DNA from: Roseburia hominis
Lineage (GTDB): Bacteria; Bacillota; Clostridia; Lachnospirales; Lachnospiraceae
Reading direction: 5' to 3'
Assembly: GCF_021531695.1 (NCBI RefSeq)
Contig: NZ_JADYUI010000002.1
Coordinates: 156,155 to 220,154 of the forward strand
DNA length: 64,000 nucleotides
How positions within the stretch are numbered: the first letter of the stretch is position 1; each line of letters starts with the position of its first letter. The notes beneath the pieces are model-generated. The model saw only the letters and a list, made by a program, of their open reading frames with translations. It had not been told where the DNA came from and did no database searches. The position numbers were made by a program, and so were the translations under genes. Positions 45,029 through 52,431 of this stretch are shown in pieces.

Positions 45029-45452
45029 TCCTGATTCCCTCCATAATCTTTTTTAATGCCTGAAGTGAGCTTACACGGTGATGATGAATGGTACTTCTGA
45101 CAAGGTTCATGTGCTTTGCAATCTCCGTATCTGTCATATCCAGAAAAAAAGACAGCAAAATAACATTCCGCTTCTTTTCCGGCAGATACTTCAATGCTTC
45201 ACTGATCAGCTCGTCCTTTACCTCAATATCATAATCAAGGACACGAAACACCTCTGATTCTGCTATGTAATCATCCTCAGTATTCAACCGACTCAACTCC
45301 TCCTGCGTTAGTTCCGAGAAAGAAACTTCATGCTTTTGCCGATAGCTTCTTGCCCGTTCATAGTCAATCATTTCATTCTTTAACAGGGTTTTACAAAAGC
45401 TGTCAAACTGTTTCCTTATTCTTAACTGCTTTTCGGAAGAAGATTGCTCCAT
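45012..45452 (-). CDS. Sigma-70-like factor of the element (Tn916 Orf7-like)
   Basis: A 146-residue sigma-factor-like protein. The region-4 helix-turn-helix is KRNVILLSFFLDMTDTEIAK followed by HMNLVRSTIHHHRVSSLQAL; the N-terminal part contains RIRKQFDSFCKTLLKNEMID. In Tn916 the equivalent gene promotes xis-int transcription. It is transcribed from behind a long structured leader (45489-45649) and overlaps the HTH_16 gene. Start ATG 45452 follows AAGGAGG. Confidence 0.9.
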   Translation of the reverse strand: MEQSSSEKQLRIRKQFDSFCKTLLKNEMIDYERARSYRQKHEVSFSELTQEELSRLNTEDDYIAESEVFRVLDYDIEVKDELISEALKYLPEKKRNVILLSFFLDMTDTEIAKHMNLVRSTIHHHRVSSLQALKKIMEGIRNGEIK

Positions 45453-45488
45453 AAGAGTTCACCTCCTTCCGCACCCATTTGGAACAGA

Positions 45489-45649
45489 GTGAAATATCTC
45501 CCTTTCACTCCGTAGCACGAATGGAAATATGAGCAGCGTCGAAAAATCGACAACTTTTTGAAAAAAATTTTATGTATATAAAAAACGCCCTTGCAGGTAC
45601 ATACCCACAGGACGTTTCCTATATCTGATATTAAACTTTTACCACACAA
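45489..45649 (-). promoter_or_regulatory. Structured leader (attenuator-like) of the sigma-like gene
   Basis: Minus-strand order: an imperfect stem pairing AACGTCCTGTGGGTA with TACCTGCAAGGGCGTT (about 45585-45617) followed directly by TTTTTTATATAC, then GTCGA/TCGAC (45538-45551), then GAGTGAAA/TTTCACTC (45489-45512) just before the ribosome site. A short frame starting at TTG 45649 reads into the first stem. The arrangement resembles the leader-peptide attenuator of tet(M) in Tn916 and suggests antibiotic- or translation-responsive read-through. Confidence 0.6.
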
Positions 45650-45652
45650 TCC

Positions 45653-45928
45653 AAGTGCATATAGTGCACTTTCAATGATATACTTTGCCGCATCTACGAA
45701 GATGCGACCTATAAAATTACCTTTCCACGCAAAATGCCGGACAGGTTCCTAATAACATAAAAATATCCTCTAAACTGTTCAGAACACATAACTCTCCCAA
45801 ACATATTCAAAGGACAAAACAACGTGAAAAAACCTTTGAATACTGCGTTTTTTTATATGCAATATCCAAAGTTCCTATATTCTATTAGTGCATTATCCCC
45901 CTTTACCAAAGTGAATTATTAGTGCATT
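45653..45928. promoter_or_regulatory. Divergent control region with repeated AGTGCA sites
   Basis: Between the sigma-like leader and the divergent repressor. AAGTGCA-TATAG-TGCACTT is a dyad at 45653-45671; ATTAGTGCATT is repeated at 45884-45894 and 45918-45928 (34 bp apart); a further GTGCAC lies at 45942-45947. Other inverted repeats: CGCATC/GATGCG (45688-45705) and TTCAAAGG/CCTTTGAA (45806-45840). A weak minus promoter may be TTCACG-N17-TATGTT (45800-45828). These repeats are likely binding sites for the adjacent HTH repressor. No gene is seen in this 500-bp gap. Confidence 0.5.
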
Positions 45929-45973
45929 TCCAAACCAAAACGTGCACTATACACTATACATGGAGGTGCATAT

Positions 45974-46321
45974 ATGGCTAAATCTAAGAAAATTGATAAA
46001 GACATGGGTTTTCGTCTTAAAAAGGCTAGACTGGATCAAAAGCTGACATACGATGAGTTATCAGAAATGTCCGGTGTTTCCTCAAGGTATATCAAGGAAA
46101 TTGAAAATCATGGCAATATTCCAAGCCTTGAGAAATTGGGGCAACTGATTCGTGCATTACATATCTCCGCTGATCCTTTCTTTTATCCGGCAGCTCCAAC
46201 CGACAATTTGGATTATCAAAGGCTGCTGGTCTATCTCTCACAATGTACAGAAGAACAGATAACAACGATTCTTGCCATTGTGGAAGCCTATCTTCGGACA
46301 TATAACAAACCCACAAATTAG
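45974..46321 (+). CDS. Xre-family repressor (Tn916 Orf9-like)
   Basis: A 115-residue DNA-binding protein. The N-terminal HTH_3 domain reads GFRLKKARLDQKLTYDELSE then MSGVSSRYIKEIENHGNIPS and LEKLGQLIRALHISADPFFY. It is divergent from the sigma-like gene, the same layout as Orf9 in Tn916, where it represses that transcript. Start ATG 45974 follows GGAGG. Confidence 0.9.
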   Translation: MAKSKKIDKDMGFRLKKARLDQKLTYDELSEMSGVSSRYIKEIENHGNIPSLEKLGQLIRALHISADPFFYPAAPTDNLDYQRLLVYLSQCTEEQITTILAIVEAYLRTYNKPTN

Positions 46322-46378
46322 AATAGCAGAAAGATTTTGATTTTAACTTGATTGTTTCTGAATTATTCTGGAGAAAAA

Positions 46379-46414
46379 CAGGGTGGAAGTTCCATGATCG
46401 GACACTCCACCCTG
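46379..46414. terminator. Bidirectional terminator
   Basis: CAGGGTGGA (46379-46387) pairs with TCCACCCTG (46406-46414), with further pairing toward the loop. The plus strand continues CTTTCTTATTTC and the minus strand TTTTTCTCC, so it can end both the repressor gene and the converging gene at 46.4 kb. Confidence 0.8.
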
Positions 46415-46419
46415 CTTTC

Positions 46420-46755
46420 TTATTTCATTATTGTATTCAGTAACTCTTTTACCTTAACACTCTCTTTAACAATCCCCAATCCGGCAAGTATCTGTACTGC
46501 ATCTACGATACCCTGATAATAGGCTCTCTGTTGCTCCTGAAAGTGCGCATGATCTACAATATCCATATAGTTTTCTAAAAAATTTCTCTGCTCTGCTAAA
46601 AGCTCAGATAAGAGTTTTTCATATTCCCGGTTTGCTTTTTTCAGTTCCTTATCTGCTTTCTTTGTTTCCTCTGTCTGTATGGAATACTCCCGTTCGTCTG
46701 CTTCACTGCGAAGCTCCTCAAAAACATCAGATAGCTTTTCAAATACTTCATTCAT
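46420..46755 (-). CDS. Small coiled-coil protein, function unknown (DUF6809-like)
   Basis: A 111-residue protein rich in Glu and Lys, mostly helical; the middle (residues 30-60) is a predicted coiled coil (KKADKELKKANREYEKLLSE). The C-terminal QGIVDAVQILAGLGIVKES resembles the end of small proteins labelled DUF6809 in Clostridia, a tentative match. The start ATG 46755 lies 8 nt after AAAGGTGG; the GTG at 46767 is inside that site. It is divergent from the Xre gene at 46926, and shares with it a repeat-bearing control region. Confidence 0.6.
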   Translation of the reverse strand: MNEVFEKLSDVFEELRSEADEREYSIQTEETKKADKELKKANREYEKLLSELLAEQRNFLENYMDIVDHAHFQEQQRAYYQGIVDAVQILAGLGIVKESVKVKELLNTIMK

Positions 46756-46841
46756 TTTTGTATCCACCTTTCTCTAAATAAGTATTGCATTTTACAGGCA
46801 GTATTATCAATCCTTAAATTTCTTACAACAATATTTTTCCG

Positions 46842-46912
46842 CACTTCATCTTTAGAAGTATATTATCAAGATTATTCCGTAAAATCAATCATGTGACACT
46901 TCATCTTTAGAA
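46842..46912. promoter_or_regulatory. 16-bp direct repeats in a divergent promoter region
   Basis: CACTTCATCTTTAGAA occurs twice, at 46842-46857 and 46897-46912, 55 bp apart, in the gap between the minus-strand small gene and the plus-strand Xre gene. A second pair, TATTATCAA, lies at 46802-46810 and 46861-46869. The nearer copy ends 13 bp before the Xre start codon. They look like operator sites for the Xre protein. Confidence 0.6.
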
Positions 46913-46925
46913 AGTTGGTGATGAT

Positions 46926-47183
46926 ATGAAAATTTACTGGAATAAAGAAAGCAATTCCAAAAATCTGATAGGTCAGAGAGTAAAGGAATTGCGGACTGAA
47001 AGGCAGCTATCGCAAAAAGCACTGGCAGAACAGCTCCAGCTTGCCGGATATGAATTCAGCGATTTAACTGTATTACGAATAGAACAAGGAACACGCTTTG
47101 TGCCGGATTATGAAGTGGTTGCCCTTGCTGAATATTTCCAAGTATCTTGTGAATATCTTTTAGGTGTCAGAAGCGAAAAATAA
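46926..47183 (+). CDS. Xre-family helix-turn-helix regulator
   Basis: An 85-residue protein with a single HTH_3 domain: LIGQRVKELRTERQLSQKAL then AEQLQLAGYEFSDLTVLRIE and YEVVALAEYFQVSCEYLLGV. It probably binds the direct repeats in front of its own gene. It has no obvious partner toxin; the adjacent small coiled-coil gene is divergent. Confidence 0.88.
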   Translation: MKIYWNKESNSKNLIGQRVKELRTERQLSQKALAEQLQLAGYEFSDLTVLRIEQGTRFVPDYEVVALAEYFQVSCEYLLGVRSEK

Positions 47184-47220
47184 GCAGTGATCTGTATTTC
47201 TTCATTACAGACCGCTGCTT
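47182..47220. terminator. Terminator embedded in two converging 3' ends
   Basis: AAGCAG (47182-47187) pairs with CTGCTT (47215-47220), and TCTGTA with TACAGA inside it. The stem contains the last bases of both the Xre stop codon and the winged-helix gene's end. The plus strand continues AAATTTTTG. Confidence 0.7.
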
Positions 47221-47693
47221 AAATTTTTGTTGAAACGATAGCCTACACCCCATATTGTCTGTATGTAAACAGGCTTGCTTGGGTTATCTTCTATCTTTTC
47301 CCGTATGTTGCGTATATGGCTCATGACGATGTTGTAATCGCCGGAATAGGATTCCTTCCAGACAATATCATAAATCTGCTCCTTGCTGAACACTCTGCCT
47401 GGATTGTTGGCTAACAGATAGAGGATTTCAAACTCTGTAAATGTCAGGTCTATATCCTGTTTCTGTTTTCTTACCGAACGATTTATATCATCTATTTCTA
47501 ATCCATTAAATCTCAAATTTGTTTTTGCATTTTCAATTACTTGAAATGCTCTTACTCCCGTACTGACACAGGATATTATATGATTCAGAATTTCTTCCTC
47601 ACTATCTTCAAATGTCAGAACTAAAATTTTCCCATATACATCACCTCCTCGTTCAGAATCGTCCTTGCGTAGCTTAATTGTTTTGTTTTTCAA
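47205..47693 (-). CDS. OmpR-type winged-helix protein lacking a receiver domain
   Basis: The C-terminal 95 residues are an OmpR/PhoB winged helix: DLTFTEFEILYLLANNPGRV, FSKEQIYDIVWKES, MSHIRNIREKIEDNPSKP and TIWGVGYRFNKN. The N-terminal 60 residues do not form a response-regulator receiver (no DD/D/K pattern). A close paralogue lies at 63531-63959. The start is unclear: the frame opens at TTG 47693, but a strong GAGGAGG sits downstream of it with no in-frame start codon nearby; a 2-bp shift next to it would restore ATG-TAT-GGG. The gene may therefore be poorly translated. It overlaps the chimeric frame upstream by 20 bp. Confidence 0.7.
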   Translation of the reverse strand: MKNKTIKLRKDDSERGGDVYGKILVLTFEDSEEEILNHIISCVSTGVRAFQVIENAKTNLRFNGLEIDDINRSVRKQKQDIDLTFTEFEILYLLANNPGRVFSKEQIYDIVWKESYSGDYNIVMSHIRNIREKIEDNPSKPVYIQTIWGVGYRFNKNLSSGL

Positions 47694-47886
47694 TCTTTTT
47701 CATTATTTTATCTTTTAGATCATCCGGAACTGAAAATCTTTCAGCTTCCTTCATAAGTGCTTCTCTTATCCTTTCATCCAATGCAGTATACATCTTTCCG
47801 TTCTCAAACTGATAAGGAATCTGTTCTAAGACCATTTTATCTTTTTGTGATTTATAAAAATAAGAAATATTTTTCAGTTCTAACAT
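47674..47886 (-). pseudogene. Chimeric remnant of an ABC ATPase gene
   Basis: A 70-codon frame. Residues 1-34 (MLELKNISYFYKSQKDKMVL, then EQIPYQFENGKMYT) are the exact N-terminal start of a MacB/BceA-type ABC ATPase, stopping just before Walker A. The remaining residues (ALDERIREALMKEAERFSVP, then DDLKDKIMKKIEKQ) belong to an unrelated helical protein. The simplest reading is a deletion that fused the start of an ABC gene to the end of another gene. It lies 5 bp after the VanY-like gene and keeps a ribosome site. Confidence 0.65.
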
Positions 47887-47890
47887 ACAC

Positions 47891-48592
47891 TCACTCCTTT
47901 AACTCATCTTGCTCAAAATATTCTTCAAGACATATTCCTCTTTCATAAATTTCCCGTGCCGCATCTACTCCTACATATCGATAATGCCATGGCTCATAGC
48001 TTGTCCCTGTAATCTCCTGTTTCCCTTGTGGGTACCGTAATATGAAACCATAATTATGTGCATTTGCGACAAGCCACGTATATACCTCATCATTTGAGCT
48101 CTTTGATTTATCAGCATTAATATCAACTGCAATACCTAATTGGTGTTCACTTGTTCCGGGCAAAGCTACCCATTCCTTAGCAGTTCTTTCTGCTCTTGAC
48201 TGTGAATATCCTTCATTTATATAAGCTTTTATCTTATCATCTAATATTTTCTGCTGTTCTTCATAAGTTCGATAGCCTTCCCGAACAACCGGATATATTC
48301 CATCTTTCCTTGCTGCATCAAACATTTCTTGTAAATACGGATATATCCTGCTATCCACCTTTTGACCATTTGATAATTCTGTTAATTCCACTCTATAATC
48401 TTCCGGTGTTTCATTCCAACGGTTTACTACAATTAAATACCACTCCTCCGAAACCGGAATACTATGTAAATTCCCTAATCTTGAAGGAAATTCGTGAAAT
48501 AGATTACATAGTATCAAAAGCAAGTAAACTATGATAATTCCTCTCAACCATTTCCCTCGCAACTTATTTTTTTTATCTCTTTTCTTTGCCAT
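47891..48592 (-). CDS. VanY-type D-alanyl-D-alanine carboxypeptidase (M15)
   Basis: A 233-residue membrane-anchored zinc carboxypeptidase. One N-terminal membrane segment (about residues 13-30, GIIIVYLLLILC) is followed by the M15B domain: REGYRTYEEQQKILDDKI, SEHQLGIAVDIN with the zinc His and Asp, and SYEPWHYRYVG with the general base and second zinc His. It would trim the terminal D-Ala of peptidoglycan stems outside the membrane. The start ATG 48592 (MAKKRDKKNKLRG) lies 8 bp after the permease stop. It is the fifth gene of the sigma-ABC operon. Confidence 0.9.
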   Translation of the reverse strand: MAKKRDKKNKLRGKWLRGIIIVYLLLILCNLFHEFPSRLGNLHSIPVSEEWYLIVVNRWNETPEDYRVELTELSNGQKVDSRIYPYLQEMFDAARKDGIYPVVREGYRTYEEQQKILDDKIKAYINEGYSQSRAERTAKEWVALPGTSEHQLGIAVDINADKSKSSNDEVYTWLVANAHNYGFILRYPQGKQEITGTSYEPWHYRYVGVDAAREIYERGICLEEYFEQDELKE

Positions 48593-48600
48593 ATTGTTAT

Positions 48601-49812
48601 TTATGCCTTCATCCTTCTTGACCAGCTCTTTATAGCGAATGGCATACATAGAATACCAATCAAGACAGGAATTGTAATAAGTAGATATGGTGACCAGATA
48701 AGCTTCCCAAAAATACTAAAAGTATTAGTTCTGAAAATATCTGTTGAACTTCCTACCAATGGTATTAAATCCAATGCTTTTTGCATTCCATAAGGAAGAT
48801 ATTCTGCAATCATCATTGGTCCATATACAACAGCCAGACTAAGCAGTAAGGTAAGTACATTATTTTTTACAGCCGCTGATATAAACATAACAATTCCGGC
48901 AAAACCTATTGCTCCAAGCAGTACAAAAGCATATTCATAAATTTCTGCCTGCAGCATATTCATAGGTGCAACAGCAATCAGCTTGATATTCTGAATCGGC
49001 ATATCCCATCCGGCAGTTCCCATAAAAAACAACTGTGATATAACACTTGAAACAGCAAGTAATGCAAATAACTCCACTGTAAACGCTAAACCAGTAAGAA
49101 TTTTGGCAAGAGCGATTTTCCCCCAACCATTTCGAGTCGTCAATACTAATGCGCTTGTATTATCATGCCATTCGCCAGCAAATAAAGAGGATAAAACAAT
49201 ACCGAGAAACAAAGCCATCACAACTCCCAGATCCGCAACCATACTACCAAGAAGCGTTGACCAGCCTTCTACCCACTCATAATGAAATGGTTTTTCTACC
49301 TTTCTCTCTATCTGATGTAAAAACTCTTTTTCAGCTCCTACCTGACCACTGACCTCCAAAAACTCATCAAGCACCTGCTGTCTTCTTTCATAGAAGCCTG
49401 TTAACTTATCCGGATCAACATAGCTTATCATCGTTTTATAATTACTGGTATCTCGAAGCTCCGGATACAATGTTCCGAGCCAACCATTAACTATCTGCCA
49501 GTCTGTCTTTTCCAGTTCTTCCTCCATACCGTCAGCTTCCATTTGCTGATAATCACTTACTATTTGCTGCAAGGTTTCATCCGTCAATTCTCCACCAAAT
49601 GAAAGTGCATATTCCTGACTATCCTTTATTACTGTATATCCATCAAAATTATTGCCAAAAGCACTTGTATAGTCATCTGAACTGCCAAAACCGAACCATT
49701 GAAACGAAAGTATGCTTCCAAAAATTACATAATAAACAAAACACAACAACACACATATTTTAACAATTTTCTTTCGCCATAACTTTTTATGCTCTAACCA
49801 AAATAGTTCCAT
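48601..49812 (-). CDS. ABC-2-type transporter permease
   Basis: A 403-residue membrane protein. One N-terminal segment (about 16-35), an extracytoplasmic helical domain of about 150 residues (Asp/Glu/Gln-rich), then five more membrane segments from residue 190. This is the usual topology of ABC-2 permeases for antimicrobial peptides or lipids. Its gene starts 1 bp after the ATPase stop and precedes the VanY-type gene. The substrate is not known; self-protection against a cell-wall-active peptide is plausible from context. Confidence 0.85.
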   Translation of the reverse strand: MELFWLEHKKLWRKKIVKICVLLCFVYYVIFGSILSFQWFGFGSSDDYTSAFGNNFDGYTVIKDSQEYALSFGGELTDETLQQIVSDYQQMEADGMEEELEKTDWQIVNGWLGTLYPELRDTSNYKTMISYVDPDKLTGFYERRQQVLDEFLEVSGQVGAEKEFLHQIERKVEKPFHYEWVEGWSTLLGSMVADLGVVMALFLGIVLSSLFAGEWHDNTSALVLTTRNGWGKIALAKILTGLAFTVELFALLAVSSVISQLFFMGTAGWDMPIQNIKLIAVAPMNMLQAEIYEYAFVLLGAIGFAGIVMFISAAVKNNVLTLLLSLAVVYGPMMIAEYLPYGMQKALDLIPLVGSSTDIFRTNTFSIFGKLIWSPYLLITIPVLIGILCMPFAIKSWSRRMKA

Positions 49813-49813
49813 T

Positions 49814-50689
49814 CTATTTCACTCCTTCCTCTGTGGGAAAATAAAATAAATAAAGATCTTCCAATGTAGCTTCACAAGGAACCGCTCGCTCACTAGGCAT
49901 ATTGTCTGAAATAATACGCAATATAATTTCTTTTCCTTCGTGCCGTAAATTAGCAACCGTTGTTTTTGTCTGCCATTGTCTAGCTTCTTGTGGAGAAACA
50001 GAAAGCTCCCAAACCTTACCATTTGCCTTGTGAATCAACTCAGGAACCGTACCCTGCAATACAAATTTTCCTTTTTTCATCAATAGCACTTCATCTGCTA
50101 TTGCTTCTATATCCGATACAATATGTGTGGAAAGAATTACAATTTTATCGCCTGCATACTCTGAGAGCAGGTTACGAAAACGGACACGCTCTTTCGGATC
50201 AAGTCCCGCAGTCGGCTCATCCAAAATCAAAATTTTCGGATTATTAAGTAACGCCTGTGCAATTCCTACTCTTTGTTTCATACCACCAGAAAAAGTTTTT
50301 ACTTTTTTGTTTGCCACATGGCTTAAATCAACTACTTCCAACAATTCAGTCACACGTTTTTTTGCAACATTCTTCGGTATTCCTTTCAGTGCTGCAATAT
50401 ACATTAAGAACTCCATCGCAGTATAATTTGGATAATATCCAAAATCCTGTGGTAAATAACCCAACACATTCCGGTAATCTGCCCCCATCGAAGTTACTTC
50501 TTTTCCATCCAGCAATACCTCCCCTGAGGTTGACTCCAAAATAGCACATAGCATACGCATCAATGTTGTTTTACCTGCACCGTTAGCCCCCAAAAGACCA
50601 TATACTCCCGGCTTTAAGGTTGCACTAACACAATCTACCGCTATTTTCCTGCCATACTGTTTTGTTAAACGATCAAGCGACAATTCCAT
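49814..50689 (-). CDS. ABC transporter ATP-binding protein
   Basis: A 291-residue ATPase with Walker A GANGAGKTTLMRMLCA (about 34-49), Q-loop GYLPQDFGYYPNYT, signature TFSGGMKQRVGIAQAL, Walker B ILILDEPTAGLDPKER and H-loop LSTHIVSDIEAI. The family fits ABC-2 exporters (BcrA/NatA-like). It overlaps the 6-TM gene upstream by 17 bp and pairs with the permease downstream. Confidence 0.93.
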   Translation of the reverse strand: MELSLDRLTKQYGRKIAVDCVSATLKPGVYGLLGANGAGKTTLMRMLCAILESTSGEVLLDGKEVTSMGADYRNVLGYLPQDFGYYPNYTAMEFLMYIAALKGIPKNVAKKRVTELLEVVDLSHVANKKVKTFSGGMKQRVGIAQALLNNPKILILDEPTAGLDPKERVRFRNLLSEYAGDKIVILSTHIVSDIEAIADEVLLMKKGKFVLQGTVPELIHKANGKVWELSVSPQEARQWQTKTTVANLRHEGKEIILRIISDNMPSERAVPCEATLEDLYLFYFPTEEGVK

Positions 50690-51434
50690 ACATTTTTCCT
50701 TCCTTTCTCATCTCTGTAATATAATGAATTTCATTTATAAAGAACATGGCAAAAATCAAAAATGTAACAATCCACACCCCCACTGCTGATGTTTCATATA
50801 ACCATGGCAATATTCTTGCTGACATACCCCAACAAATGCAGGAACCCAGCATTACAATCGCACATATCTGTAAACTCTGTTTCTTTTGCAAACGGATCAA
50901 ACGTAGCAACGCAACCATACACACTAAGTACGGAACTAGGCAGTATAGAACCATCTGTCCAATCTCTTTATAAGAATTTTGCAAATAAACTTCCATACAC
51001 AAAAGAATTGTTATACACACCAAATTAGCTGCCCCAGCCAAAACTAGCTTTGCTAACGTGATTTGGGCACCAGAAGCTCTTGTTACCGCTTCAATCTCGC
51101 TCATTCCATAATACTGGCTTTTAAAAATTGCTGGCATGATAGCCAATACAAACAGCGGCATAAAAATTGGTATATTCTTTGGCACGTCTGCAATGCTGGC
51201 AATTGTTAAACAAACTATAAATAACGTTACTGCCTGAAAACCAAATATTGGAATACCTTCAAAGCGAAATACATCTGAAAGATAGTGAAAGAAACCTGTC
51301 CTCGGTTCTTCCCTAGTCACTTCCTGTTCTCGTACAATTTCAGTGCAAAGCTTAATCGTTTCCTCTAATCTTTTAGGCTGTACTTCCTCTCCTAAAGATT
51401 GCTGTAAATAGCCCTTCAAATTTTTATCTTTCAT
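50673..51434 (-). CDS. Six-TM membrane protein next to ECF sigma factor
   Basis: A 253-residue protein. A 55-residue cytoplasmic N-terminal segment (YLQQSLGEEVQPKRLEETIK) is followed by six predicted membrane segments, starting near residues 58, 88, 127, 158, 187 and 216. I do not recognise the family. It overlaps the sigma gene by 11 bp and the ATPase gene by 17 bp, so it could be an anti-sigma or sensing subunit, or a second transporter membrane subunit. The N-terminal helix pattern resembles the soluble tail of other sigma-linked transmembrane regulators. Confidence 0.7.
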   Translation of the reverse strand: MKDKNLKGYLQQSLGEEVQPKRLEETIKLCTEIVREQEVTREEPRTGFFHYLSDVFRFEGIPIFGFQAVTLFIVCLTIASIADVPKNIPIFMPLFVLAIMPAIFKSQYYGMSEIEAVTRASGAQITLAKLVLAGAANLVCITILLCMEVYLQNSYKEIGQMVLYCLVPYLVCMVALLRLIRLQKKQSLQICAIVMLGSCICWGMSARILPWLYETSAVGVWIVTFLIFAMFFINEIHYITEMRKEGKMYGIVA

Positions 51435-51942
51435 TTTCCTGCTCCTTTCTCATAATTTTTAAAGCATTACGAACCCTGCTTTGTGCTGTTCGCATATTGC
51501 ATCCCATCACTTTTGCAATCTCTCCAAAACTAAGTTGTTCTCCAAAGCGTAGAATGACTGCTTCCCTTTGTTCTGATGATAAAAAATTCAAAAAATAGCT
51601 TATCTCTGCCCTATCCTCTAGCCGAACTATGTCGTTATACTCATGCACTATATTTTCTTCATCTTCTAATGGAGAAAACTCAACCTTCCTACTTTCATCA
51701 ATACATAAATGATTTGCAATCGTATATAGATAAGCCTTAAATTTCTTTTTCCCTTTATATCCGGATAAATTCTTAAACAACTTCAAAAATGTTTCCTGAG
51801 TCAGGTCTTCTGCTTTTTCCAGATTAGAGCAATGCCACCTACAGTAACGTAAAATAGATGTATAATAGCGTTTTATCAATTCTTCTGCTGCATTTTCATT
51901 TCCAAGTAGAATCTGTTCCACTAATTCGTCATCACTCAACAC
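51424..51942 (-). CDS. ECF-type sigma-70 factor
   Basis: A 172-residue sigma factor with regions 2 and 4 only. Region 2 reads RYYTSILRYCRWHCSNLEKA then EDLTQETFLKLFKNL; region 4 is LSSEQREAVILRFGEQLSFG then EIAKVMGCNMRTAQSRVRNA. It starts the cargo operon sigma, 6-TM, ABC ATPase, permease, VanY-type peptidase. The start is GTG 51942 (GGAG at 8 nt) or the TTG that follows it. A plausible AT-rich promoter lies at 51965-52000 but no clear boxes. Confidence 0.88.
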   Translation of the reverse strand: MLSDDELVEQILLGNENAAEELIKRYYTSILRYCRWHCSNLEKAEDLTQETFLKLFKNLSGYKGKKKFKAYLYTIANHLCIDESRKVEFSPLEDEENIVHEYNDIVRLEDRAEISYFLNFLSSEQREAVILRFGEQLSFGEIAKVMGCNMRTAQSRVRNALKIMRKEQENER

Positions 51943-52099
51943 GCATCAGACTCCTTTCCATTGAATATCTGTATATATATAATAACGGGTTATGCACTTA
52001 AAATGATTAAAAGATTCCTCATTTTTTCTTAAAACGAATTAAACTATTAAACCAATATTTTATCTCAACCCCTTTCAGAAATATCAAATAAATCAAACA

Positions 52100-52234
52100 C
52101 TACCTTTTCCTCCGCTTAGAGTAATACTTCCCACACCACACAATCCTGCACCGGAAACTCTGCTTACACTCATGCACACACTTCTTGCACTGGTCATTAT
52201 ATTGTATCCTGTTCTTATCATTCAAAAAGAACAT
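52100..52234 (-). CDS. Small cysteine-rich protein
   Basis: A 44-residue lysine- and cysteine-rich protein with pattern DQCKKCVHECKQSFRCRIVW then CGKYY. Four or five Cys pairs suggest a zinc site. Short proteins with this C-K-C..C-K-Q..C pattern are common in phages and integrative elements. The ATG at 52234 follows an AGGTGG-like site; the frame extends further upstream, including MCHDRGSACYGCF, so the start is uncertain. It lies alone between the sigma operon and the mob leader. Confidence 0.45.
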   Translation of the reverse strand: MFFLNDKNRIQYNDQCKKCVHECKQSFRCRIVWCGKYYSKRRKR

Positions 52235-52265
52235 CCACCACCTTTTTTCACCTACATTAAAATAC

Positions 52266-52288
52266 CGACACACCCTTCGGGAGTGTCG
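52266..52288. other. Hairpin with TTC loop, candidate mobilisation site
   Basis: CGACAC-A-CCC (52266-52275) pairs with GGG-A-GTGTCG (52279-52288) around TTC, with one A-A mismatch. It lies 390 bp before mobC in a mostly non-coding stretch, the kind of place where the transfer origin of a MobA/MobC module is found. No nick consensus was confirmed. Confidence 0.35.
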
Positions 52289-52431
52289 AAAACAACCATA
52301 GCAAGCACTGCCCCTGTCATGACACATGGGCTGAAATTTACTTTTATGCCACAGGCATATCCCGTAAATTTCCATAGGGAAGTATCCCTAACCCTCTTAT
52401 ATTTTTTGAGCCAATTTTCACAGTAAAATCA

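Noticed and set aside
45422..45649. 75-codon minus frame upstream of the sigma-like gene as an independent protein
   Set aside because: It starts with TTG, runs through three hairpins and overlaps the sigma start; it is treated as leader sequence, although a short leader peptide may be made.
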